64,000 nt of DNA from Spirochaeta isovalerica (GTDB taxonomy: Bacteria > Spirochaetota > Spirochaetia > DSM-2461), in contig NZ_JACHGJ010000003.1 of the NCBI RefSeq assembly GCF_014207565.1, positions 47,851-111,850 of the forward strand, read 5' to 3'. How positions within the stretch are numbered: the stretch's first letter is position 1; each line of letters starts with the position of its first letter. Below, one piece after another: positions 16,337-23,062 of the stretch. The notes under the pieces were generated by a model. The model was not told where the DNA came from and did not search any database. It worked only from the letters and a program-made list of their open reading frames with translations. A program made the translations under genes and the position numbers.

Positions 16337-17311
16337 TCAGGGCGATTCCCAGTTTATGTACCATCCCGTTGCGGGAACAGCTGTATCATCCATGGAGCTG
16401 TGCAATTCCGACTCCTCTGCTCCCGACACCGAGCTAACGGCGAAATCATAGATTCCGTAGGCCAGCATGCTATTTCCTATGGAGTATTCCAGGTCTGCGC
16501 CTGAATCTGTGGAGCCAAGCAGAACCCAGTTGAAACTTCCGTGTTCTCTGTAATAAATCCGGTACAGGTCGACCGACAGGTCATCGCTGTCCCAGGAAAT
16601 GGTAAAATCCGTTGCAGCCAGTTTTATTTCTGTCCCTTTTTTATTGATCTGCGATAGATCAAGATCTACGGAAGTCACCGTTTCATTCCGGATCAGTACA
16701 ATTTCCACTGTGCCCGCCACAACTGATTCTCCGTCGAGAAGAGTGACCGCGAGTTTGTAGAAACCGGCGCTCAGGCCGGTTGTCTCTCCAGTCGCCATTC
16801 CTGTTTCCACATTGTAACTGACAGGTACGGGTACGCCGTCCAGAGTCGTCATATCCAGAAGAAGCCGGGGCTCTGCCATCAGGTCGTCATTCCACACCAG
16901 GGATAAGCCCAGGGTACCGCTGCCTGTTACGTCGTAGAGAACAATGGTCAGCGAAGAGTTCCCTCCCGGTTCCACTAACAGGGTTCCGGTACCTTCGGCC
17001 AGAACTTCATCATCGCTGTTGCAGGCCAGGACCCGGAGCGTCCATTCTCCCGGACGAAGCTCTGTTAAATGGACCGATGTCGAAAGGGATACCAGTTCGA
17101 GAAAATCTCCCTCCGTATGTGTGGCTTCTATTATGTAGTACGACAGTTCGCTATCGAGACCGGGCAGGGCGGACCGCATGGTTTCCGCGTCCAGTCTTAT
17201 ATCCATCTCTCCCTTTTGATTCAAATCGAGCATCAGCATGGGCGAGCATGAGAGAGTCAATAGAAGGGCTGTCAGTGATAAAAGCGCCGCTTTTAATGAT
17301 AAAGTTCTCAT
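16337..17311 (-). CDS. Lipoprotein with C-terminal fibronectin-III-like domain
   Basis: A 324-residue protein. The signal ends in a lipobox (LLLTLSC at about 17-23), so it should be lipid-anchored. About 35-215 is homologous to the upstream lipoprotein at 17339: both have the pattern L(R/T)PG(E/D)W followed by three beta segments, G(S/T)G(T/V)LGLSL(V/I)W and an AGFYKL or AGYYTL strand. About 225-320 resembles a fibronectin type III domain (FTISWDSDDLSVDLYRIYYREHG … YGIYDFAVSSVSGAE). It is the second gene of a two-gene operon (27-base gap) behind a sigma-54 promoter. Exact function unknown. Confidence 0.75.
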   Translation of the reverse strand: MRTLSLKAALLSLTALLLTLSCSPMLMLDLNQKGEMDIRLDAETMRSALPGLDSELSYYIIEATHTEGDFLELVSLSTSVHLTELRPGEWTLRVLACNSDDEVLAEGTGTLLVEPGGNSSLTIVLYDVTGSGTLGLSLVWNDDLMAEPRLLLDMTTLDGVPVPVSYNVETGMATGETTGLSAGFYKLAVTLLDGESVVAGTVEIVLIRNETVTSVDLDLSQINKKGTEIKLAATDFTISWDSDDLSVDLYRIYYREHGSFNWVLLGSTDSGADLEYSIGNSMLAYGIYDFAVSSVSGAEESELHSSMDDTAVPATGWYINWESP

Positions 17312-17338
17312 ATTTCTCTTCCATTTTTTTTGATTCGC

Positions 17339-18289
17339 TTACGGTTGGCTGACTGTAAATGTATGATTGAGGGAGCCGCTTCGCGAGAGATCGCTGTTGA
17401 GAGCAATCACGTCGAGTCTGTATATTCCCGGATCCAGATCGGAACCGACTGTGACGGTTGTACCGTTCCCCAGGGGAAATCCGTTCAGATACCAGTCATA
17501 GCTTATGGTTTCGGTTTCTGCCGGTGAGGCGGCCGAGACTGTCATGGCCGAGCCGTATGAAATGGTATCCATTGTGCCGCTCAGAACTATTTCAATCGGT
17601 TCGTTCAGGTCCACGTCTATGCCGATATCTCCCGATCCGCTGATGCTGTTAACATCGGTATAATCGAAAAAACCGCTTGTTGTTTCACCGGCGACAATCC
17701 TGACCGTTTCGGCGGAGCCCATAACAACTGTATCCGTGTCCAGAAGCTGGAGAAGCAGAGTGTAGTATCCCGCTTCGAAGGCCGCCGACAGGGAGGCACT
17801 GCCCGCTCCGTCGTCGATGAAATCCAGAGACAGAGCCGTTCCTCCAGGGGGCAGCAGAGTGGCTGAAATGACTGCATTCGAAAGATCATCAGGTTCCCAG
17901 ATCAAAGAAAGATCCAGTACTCCCGTACCGCTTAGGGGTGTAACGGTTATAGCGGCTGATGCCGTCTCTCCGCCGAAAACCGCAATGGTCCGGCTGCCGC
18001 GGCCGATAATCTCTCCGTCCGCATTGGATGCCGACACTTCTATAAGCCAATCTCCCGGCGTCAGATCTTCGATGACATTCCGGTCTTTTAGTGTATCGAG
18101 AAGAAAGGTGTGTCCTTCCGGTCCGGTTCCGCTGATGCTGAAAGCATAGGGATCCATGGATATGTCCGGCAGCAAGGTGCGGGAAACTCCATTTCCGATA
18201 GACAGTTCCATGGAACCTACAGATAGGTCGGGCAGATCGCAAGCTGCCGTCAATGTGATCACAGCAAGGATGAAAATAATCTTTTTCAT
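17339..18289 (-). CDS. Lipoprotein with C-terminal Ig/PKD-like domain, sigma-54 driven
   Basis: A 316-residue protein whose signal ends in the lipobox LTAAC (about 13-17). About 25-225 is paralogous to the next gene downstream (LTPGDWLIEVSASNADGEIIGRGS, GTGVLDLSLIWEPDDL, AGYYTLLLQLLD). The C-terminus differs: about 235-316 looks like a PKD or Ig-like domain (ISYDWYLNGFPLGNGTTVTV … GIYRLDVIAL). The start at 18289 has AGGAGG seven bases upstream. A sigma-54 promoter lies 40-54 bases upstream. The two lipoproteins therefore share one common module and carry different adhesion-like domains. Ligand unknown. Confidence 0.78.
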   Translation of the reverse strand: MKKIIFILAVITLTAACDLPDLSVGSMELSIGNGVSRTLLPDISMDPYAFSISGTGPEGHTFLLDTLKDRNVIEDLTPGDWLIEVSASNADGEIIGRGSRTIAVFGGETASAAITVTPLSGTGVLDLSLIWEPDDLSNAVISATLLPPGGTALSLDFIDDGAGSASLSAAFEAGYYTLLLQLLDTDTVVMGSAETVRIVAGETTSGFFDYTDVNSISGSGDIGIDVDLNEPIEIVLSGTMDTISYGSAMTVSAASPAETETISYDWYLNGFPLGNGTTVTVGSDLDPGIYRLDVIALNSDLSRSGSLNHTFTVSQP

Positions 18290-18301
18290 AGAATCCTCCT
18301 G

Positions 18302-18315
18302 AGCCCTTTTGGGCT
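18302..18315 (-). other. Short hairpin at the predicted 5' end of the lipoprotein mRNA
   Basis: AGCCC/GGGCT with a four-base loop sits just inside the expected transcription start of the sigma-54 promoter and ends two to three bases before the ribosome site. It could protect the 5' end or modulate ribosome access; neither is shown. Confidence 0.4.
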
Positions 18316-18328
18316 TGACCTCTCTATG

Positions 18329-18343
18329 GCAAGATCCGTGCCA
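18329..18343 (-). promoter_or_regulatory. Consensus sigma-54 (-24/-12) promoter
   Basis: On the minus strand TGGCAC (18343-18338), five bases, then TTGC (18332-18329): an exact match to the RpoN consensus TGGCAC-N5-TTGC. It points at the lipoprotein genes, whose first start is 40 bases downstream. An NtrC-type activator gene lies just upstream. Confidence 0.88.
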
Positions 18344-18401
18344 TTCTAAGAAGGACTCTGGTTGCAGGAAGAGAGGTTTTTCGGGAGAATGATGTCAGTT
18401 G

Positions 18402-18439
18402 TTACAGTTTTGTAAGTTACAGTAATTACGATTTCGTAA
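18402..18439. promoter_or_regulatory. Two TTAC-N6-GTAA inverted repeats, candidate enhancer
   Basis: Two inverted repeats of the form TTAC-N6-GTAA occupy 18402-18415 and 18426-18439, exactly 24 bases apart. The second extends to a 7-bp stem (ATTACGA/TCGTAAT). They lie roughly 60-110 bases upstream of the -24/-12 element, the normal place for binding sites of an NtrC-family activator. The word GTTACAG also occurs at 19824-19830, right at the start of the activator gene. Assignment to that activator is inference. Confidence 0.6.
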
Positions 18440-18450
18440 TCATGGATGAA

Positions 18451-19824
18451 TCAGCGGTTTTTCTGCCAGCCCGAATGGGCTATGGCGTATTTTGATATTT
18501 TATAATTCAGGGAGCGGCTGGAAATTTTCAGAAGCTCCGCCGCTTTTTTCTGAACCCATCCGCTCTGTTCCAGAGCCTTCAGGATCAACTGCTTTTCCAT
18601 CTCTTCCAGCGAAAGGTTCACTCCCTCAGGGGAAAGCGCCGGGGAAGATGGATTGAGGTTCCGGTCCGTTGGCAGATAAATGTCTTCGCAGGTTATTTCA
18701 TCATCCGCCATCAGCACAGCTCTCTCCATAACATTTTCCAGTTCACGGATATTTCCCGGCCACTTGTATCCGAGCAGTTTATCTTCGGCGGACCGGCACA
18801 TCCTGTAAATCTTCCGGTTGATTTTTTTGGAATAGCGGAGCATGAAAAAATGGGCCAGCATCAGAATATCGGCCTGACGCTCCCGGAGGGGAGGAAGGTC
18901 GATGCGGATGACATTGAGCCGGTAGAGCAGGTCTTCGCGGAAGGTCCCGAGGCCGATTTCCTCTTCCAGATTTTTGTTCGTCGCCGAAATGACCCGGACA
19001 TTGACCTCAATGGTCCGGCTGCTGCCCAACCGCTCAAAAGTCTGTTCCTGTAAGACTCTCAGCACTTTCGCCTGTGTCTTCAGGCTCATATCGGCGATTT
19101 CGTCGAGAAATATGGTTCCTCCGTCGGCCTGTTCGAACCGACCGATCCTCACCTTATCGGCACCTGTGAACGCGCCTTTTTCGTGGCCGAAGAGTTCGCT
19201 TTCCAGGAGTTCGTCGGGAAGGGCTGCGCAATTGACCCGGATAAAGGCTTTATCGGTTCTGAGACTATTGTAGTGCACCAGTCCGGCAATCAGTTCCTTT
19301 CCCGTGCCCGTTTCGCCTCTAAGCATGATCGTCGAGTCGCTTTTGGCTACTTTTTCCACAATTTTCAGAACCTCCCGGAAAGGAGGACTGTCGCCTATGA
19401 CTTCTCTGGTTTTATAAATCAGATGCTGTTGTCCCCTGAGGTTCTGCGCTTCCAGATGAAGGCGTCTGATTTCAAGAGCTTTTTCCACTTTTACATAGAG
19501 TTCGCCCTGGTTGAAAGGTTTTCGGACAAAATCCGACGCTCCTTCCTTTATGGCCTGAACGACCGCTGAAACTTCCTCAATGGGCGAGGAGACAATGATC
19601 ATGGTGTGGTAGGTTCCCGCTTCGACTTCGCGGATGAGCTGGAGAATGTTTCCACCCGCCATGTCGCATTCGCTGATTATGACATCGAGCGACTTTGTTC
19701 TGAGAATTTCCTGAGCGGAAGGGAAGTCGGGAACGCCGATAATGTTATGTCCGCTTCCCGTAAAGAAATGAAGTGTTCTTTTCCGGACTTTTTCGTCCCT
19801 GTCAATTATAAGTAAGCTTGCCAC
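18451..19824 (-). CDS. NtrC-family sigma-54 activator with altered receiver
   Basis: A 457-residue protein with receiver (about 1-118), AAA+ domain (about 140-375) and Fis-type HTH (about 410-450). The AAA+ part is complete: Walker A GETGTGKE, the sigma-54 contact loop ELFGHEKGAFTGAD, Walker B GGTIFLDEIADM, and arginine-finger region LLYRLNVIRIDLPPLRERQADI. The receiver is unusual. At the phospho-acceptor place the sequence is VIISECDM, with Glu aligned to the usual Asp, and the acidic pair reads IDRD instead of DD; the conserved Lys (VRKPF) remains. It is therefore probably not regulated by normal phosphorylation and may be locked active or use another input. The start is a GTG at 19824 with no clear ribosome site. 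It follows a radical SAM gene by 29 bases and precedes the sigma-54 lipoproteins. Confidence 0.88.
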   Translation of the reverse strand: MASLLIIDRDEKVRKRTLHFFTGSGHNIIGVPDFPSAQEILRTKSLDVIISECDMAGGNILQLIREVEAGTYHTMIIVSSPIEEVSAVVQAIKEGASDFVRKPFNQGELYVKVEKALEIRRLHLEAQNLRGQQHLIYKTREVIGDSPPFREVLKIVEKVAKSDSTIMLRGETGTGKELIAGLVHYNSLRTDKAFIRVNCAALPDELLESELFGHEKGAFTGADKVRIGRFEQADGGTIFLDEIADMSLKTQAKVLRVLQEQTFERLGSSRTIEVNVRVISATNKNLEEEIGLGTFREDLLYRLNVIRIDLPPLRERQADILMLAHFFMLRYSKKINRKIYRMCRSAEDKLLGYKWPGNIRELENVMERAVLMADDEITCEDIYLPTDRNLNPSSPALSPEGVNLSLEEMEKQLILKALEQSGWVQKKAAELLKISSRSLNYKISKYAIAHSGWQKNR

Positions 19825-19853
19825 TGTAACTTAAATAATATACCCCATTTTCC

Positions 19854-21374
19854 TTATCGAACACTGTCAGTGAAAAAAGCCGCGTGATTGGATGTAAAAA
19901 CAGGAAGGTTTCTGTTGAGAATCCTCCGTATTTCCGGAACTGAACGAAAATCCTTGGCAAGAAAAGTACGGATCTCATTTCTGTTCCACCCCTCCGGATG
20001 GGCAAACTCCCGGTAGAGCGACAGATCTCCATCATAAAATGATCCCGATTCCAAACCCGAAGCTTCCTCGCTGTTCACCGGCATATTGAATATGGAGACA
20101 TTGAGGAAATCGATATAGGGACTGTGTTCCGCCACAAAGTCCCTTGTCCGCTCGGCGCTGTCTCTCCTTTCCGCAGGCGTGCCGAACATAATGTACACAT
20201 AAGTGGAGATGCCCGCGGCTTTGAGGTTTTTCAGAATGCGGCTGACCATATCGAGTCTGATACCCTTCTTCAGACTGTTCAGTACCTGCTGGTCACCTGA
20301 TTCCAGCCCCAGACAGAGCATCCGGCATCCGGATTCCGCCAGATTGCGGCAGTATGCTTCATTCATCATGGCAGGGAGGAAGCGACTGAAACCGTACCAG
20401 AGAGGCCCGGGGGGCCTTTTTATCATTTCATCCATAAGTAGCGGGCTGATTTCGCTGTCGCAGAGATGGATGAGAGAGGGATTGTATTTTTCTGACAGAT
20501 GAAAAAGATCATCGGCCGCAGCTGATGCGGCAGTTTCGCAGTAGGGATTGTCTTCCCATTTTTCAGAGCAGAATGTACAGCGCTTCCAGGAACACCCCCT
20601 GGAGCCGGAATAGGGCAGAATCCTGCCCGGAGATAGATAGGGGGCTTCCCGGTTATACAGATCTCCGTACCAGACTCTTCCCGGGCCCTTGTAGGTTCGC
20701 CCGGCAAAACGGACAATGGCTTCTTCGCCGTTCCCCCCGTAGATATTGTCAGCCAGCCCGTAAAGAAATGACATGTCGGACGGCCCCTTCAGCCATGAAT
20801 TAATCAGTCCGCCGCCGACCTGGATTCTGATGCGGGGGTAACATTTCTTAATCCAGCCGCAAATGGCCAGTCCGGTCAGAGCCTGGCTGAGATAGCTTAT
20901 GGAAATTCCCACAGCGCTCTGTCCGTTTTTTTCCAGAAGAGGAGCCAGCCTTTCCCTGAACCATGGATAGAAGAGGTTTTCTTCAGGATTTTCCCAGCTC
21001 TTTATCAGATCCTTCGAACGGAGGGGGTTCAGGAGGGGGTCATCATAATCGGCCGGTGATATACGGATTCCTCCTGCGGACACGGGACGGCTTGAAGAGG
21101 CAAGCAATTTGATTTCGTGAATCTGTCTCTTGTAATTGTCCAGAGAGGCTATTGTTCCGGGAAAGGAGAGAATCTTATCCCTCTTTCCGTACACCCTGGC
21201 GGCATGTCTGTCCTCGCCGTCGGCCCGGGGCTGTTCCGTCAGCCAGATGTAACCCTCGAGAGACCCGTCTATCATGATCACCGGTTCTCCCGCGGCTCGC
21301 AGGGCTCCGGCCAGATGGACCAGGGCTATGGGCGGTTCGCAGTTTCTCGCCTGGGGCGGATGGATAAGAAGCAT
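19854..21374 (-). CDS. B12-binding-type radical SAM protein of unknown reaction
   Basis: A 506-residue protein if started at the ATG at 21374 (MLLIHPPQARNCEPPIALVHLAGALRAAGEP), which begins with the family's usual first strand; an ATG at 21413 would add 13 atypical residues. The N-terminal domain has the B12-binding-like fold (MIDGSLEG). About 250-460 is the radical SAM barrel with cluster motif GCSWKRCTFCSEKW, a CX4CX2C spacing seen in B12-radical SAM families. Also visible are CLGLESGDQQVLNSLKKGI and YVYIMFGTPAERRDSAERT. Substrate unknown. It lies upstream of the sigma-54 activator on the same strand; co-transcription is plausible. Its promoter faces that of the divergent ROK gene. Confidence 0.8.
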   Translation of the reverse strand: MLLIHPPQARNCEPPIALVHLAGALRAAGEPVIMIDGSLEGYIWLTEQPRADGEDRHAARVYGKRDKILSFPGTIASLDNYKRQIHEIKLLASSSRPVSAGGIRISPADYDDPLLNPLRSKDLIKSWENPEENLFYPWFRERLAPLLEKNGQSAVGISISYLSQALTGLAICGWIKKCYPRIRIQVGGGLINSWLKGPSDMSFLYGLADNIYGGNGEEAIVRFAGRTYKGPGRVWYGDLYNREAPYLSPGRILPYSGSRGCSWKRCTFCSEKWEDNPYCETAASAAADDLFHLSEKYNPSLIHLCDSEISPLLMDEMIKRPPGPLWYGFSRFLPAMMNEAYCRNLAESGCRMLCLGLESGDQQVLNSLKKGIRLDMVSRILKNLKAAGISTYVYIMFGTPAERRDSAERTRDFVAEHSPYIDFLNVSIFNMPVNSEEASGLESGSFYDGDLSLYREFAHPEGWNRNEIRTFLAKDFRSVPEIRRILNRNLPVFTSNHAAFFTDSVR

Positions 21375-21423
21375 GGGGTGGAGTATAGCACGGAGGGTAT
21401 TGTGAGTCATCATATATAAAGTT

Positions 21424-21452
21424 TTGACAGGAGTATTTATAGAAAATATAAT
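21424..21452 (+). promoter_or_regulatory. Perfect-consensus sigma-70 promoter for the ROK gene
   Basis: TTGACA (21424-21429), exactly 17 bases, TATAAT (21447-21452). Both hexamers match the consensus fully, giving an expected start near 21459 and a leader of about 17 bases. Such a strong promoter for a repressor-type gene suggests it is itself held down by a protein, possibly by autoregulation. Confidence 0.8.
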
Positions 21453-21475
21453 ACTTAAGATAAGAGGTGTGGAAA

Positions 21476-22492
21476 GTGAAGCTGAACACGGAAAAACTCA
21501 AGCGGTTCAACACCGATCTCATCCGCTCCGTTCTGAAGGAAGGCGAGGCATTTACCAGAAACGCCCTGGCTTTTGAAACGGGGCTCAGTCTGTCGACCTG
21601 TTCCAATATTCTGGCTGAACTGCTCGAAAGCGGCGAAATCGGCCTTTCGGGGCTCGAGGAATCCACAGGGGGACGGCGATCGAGGCTGTACTGTTATAAT
21701 CATAATTACCGGACGCTGGCTCTGGTTTACCCTTCGCTGGAGAAGGGGGAGATATCTCTTCATCTATCGGTTGTGAATACGGTGGGCAAACCCCTTCTGG
21801 AAGAAGTCCGTGTACCGGCGAAAATTGACGGCGATGATCTGATCGAATTAAGCGGAGAGCTCAAGGGCCGCTTTGAAAACCTCTCTGTTTTAAGCTTCGG
21901 CATGCCGGCTGTGGTCCGGAGGGGAGTCATCGGTCTCTGCGAGCTGAAGACTTTGAGCGGTTTCGATTTGAAAGGAGTTCTGGAAAGGGAATATGACATA
22001 AAGGTCTCTGTGGGGAACGATGTGAACAGCGCCGCTCTGGGGTATCACGATTCCCTTCAATCCGATCATCCCGAAAGCCTGGTATACCTCTATTATCCCG
22101 AGGACGGGATCGCCGGCGCGGGGATAATCGTTCACGGCCGCGTTCTCCGGGGGGACAGGGATTTCGCAGGAGAGATTTCCTATCTTCCCCTGGGAACAGC
22201 ATTGGATAAGCAGGGGAAGATACAGAAGAACCGGAAAAGGTTTACGGAGCATCTGGTCAAAACCATACAATCGGTCAATTGCCTGATCAATCCCGGCGTC
22301 ATCGTTATCAGCGGCAGGTGGTTCACAGCTGATTTTCAGACAAAACTTGTGGAAAATGTTAAACTGACATCTCCCGAGGGCCAGATCCCGATCATCCAGT
22401 TTGAGCCCGACATGGACGACAGTTACAAAAGAGGGCTTTTTCACCGGGGAATGAAGCTTCTGACCTGCGGATTCGAAATGATTGATCTATAA
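21476..22492 (+). CDS. ROK-family transcriptional regulator
   Basis: I prefer the GTG at 21476, eight bases after AGAGG; a GTG at 21467 is also in frame. The product is about 338 residues. An N-terminal winged helix (NALAFETGLSLSTCSNILAELLESGEI … STGGRRSRLY) is followed by an ROK sugar-kinase-like fold. The nucleotide-binding glycines are poorly kept, and the zinc motif CxCGxxGC of kinase-type ROK proteins is not seen. NDVNSAALGY, AGAGIIVHGRVLRGD and FAGEISYLPLG are visible. It is probably a sugar-responsive repressor of the XylR/NagC kind. The GH31 gene two positions downstream is a candidate target, but a different operator type sits there. Confidence 0.85.
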   Translation: MKLNTEKLKRFNTDLIRSVLKEGEAFTRNALAFETGLSLSTCSNILAELLESGEIGLSGLEESTGGRRSRLYCYNHNYRTLALVYPSLEKGEISLHLSVVNTVGKPLLEEVRVPAKIDGDDLIELSGELKGRFENLSVLSFGMPAVVRRGVIGLCELKTLSGFDLKGVLEREYDIKVSVGNDVNSAALGYHDSLQSDHPESLVYLYYPEDGIAGAGIIVHGRVLRGDRDFAGEISYLPLGTALDKQGKIQKNRKRFTEHLVKTIQSVNCLINPGVIVISGRWFTADFQTKLVENVKLTSPEGQIPIIQFEPDMDDSYKRGLFHRGMKLLTCGFEMIDL

Positions 22493-22501
22493 CGGAACAA
22501 A

Positions 22502-23062
22502 ATGATGAAAGAACTGAAAATCAAACAGCTTTACAGAACCGAGAACTCGAAAATCTGTATCGATATCAAAGTGGAATACTACAGGGAGGTGTTTCATTCC
22601 TGGGACTTCTCTCCTTTGCTGAACCGGGACCTCGACGATGACCTGTTCGAGTATCTCGAAGAGTGCACCAGGGAAATTCCCAGAAAATACGCTTTGAAAA
22701 TCGTCCTCCATCTCCCTGAAAGAGCGAGAGATGAAGAGAAGGAGGAGGTCAATACAACCAGTTTCCGCAATTTCTTTCAGTACAAAATGCGCAAGCGTAG
22801 AATATCCCGGAGGAAAACATACGGGAGCGCTCTCCGTTACGCGGTTTACGGAATTGTGTTCATCGGGATCGGCTATATTACCGAGAATCTTGTTGACCGC
22901 TTCTCCATTCTGAAAATTCTCAGGGAAGGCGTTTTTATAGGCGGATGGGTCCTCTTCTGGGAGCTTTTCTCCACCATCTTTTTCACTAAAAACGATCTGA
23001 ACGAATCCATTCATATTCTCAAACGCCTTTCAGAGGCTGAGATCGAGTACCACTATAATTAG
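22502..23062 (+). CDS. Membrane protein of unknown function
   Basis: A 186-residue protein. The first about 100 residues are soluble and charged (ICIDIKVEYYREVFHSWDFSPLLNRDLDDDLFEYLEECTREIP, then KIVLHLPE). Two hydrophobic segments follow, about 115-135 (YAVYGIVFIGIGYITENLV) and about 140-160 (GVFIGGWVLFWELFSTIFF), and the C-terminus is again charged. The layout recalls small conserved membrane proteins found in anaerobes, but I cannot name a family. It lies 9 bases after the ROK gene and is probably co-transcribed. Its end overlaps the convergent GH31 gene by four bases. Confidence 0.6.
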   Translation: MMKELKIKQLYRTENSKICIDIKVEYYREVFHSWDFSPLLNRDLDDDLFEYLEECTREIPRKYALKIVLHLPERARDEEKEEVNTTSFRNFFQYKMRKRRISRRKTYGSALRYAVYGIVFIGIGYITENLVDRFSILKILREGVFIGGWVLFWELFSTIFFTKNDLNESIHILKRLSEAEIEYHYN

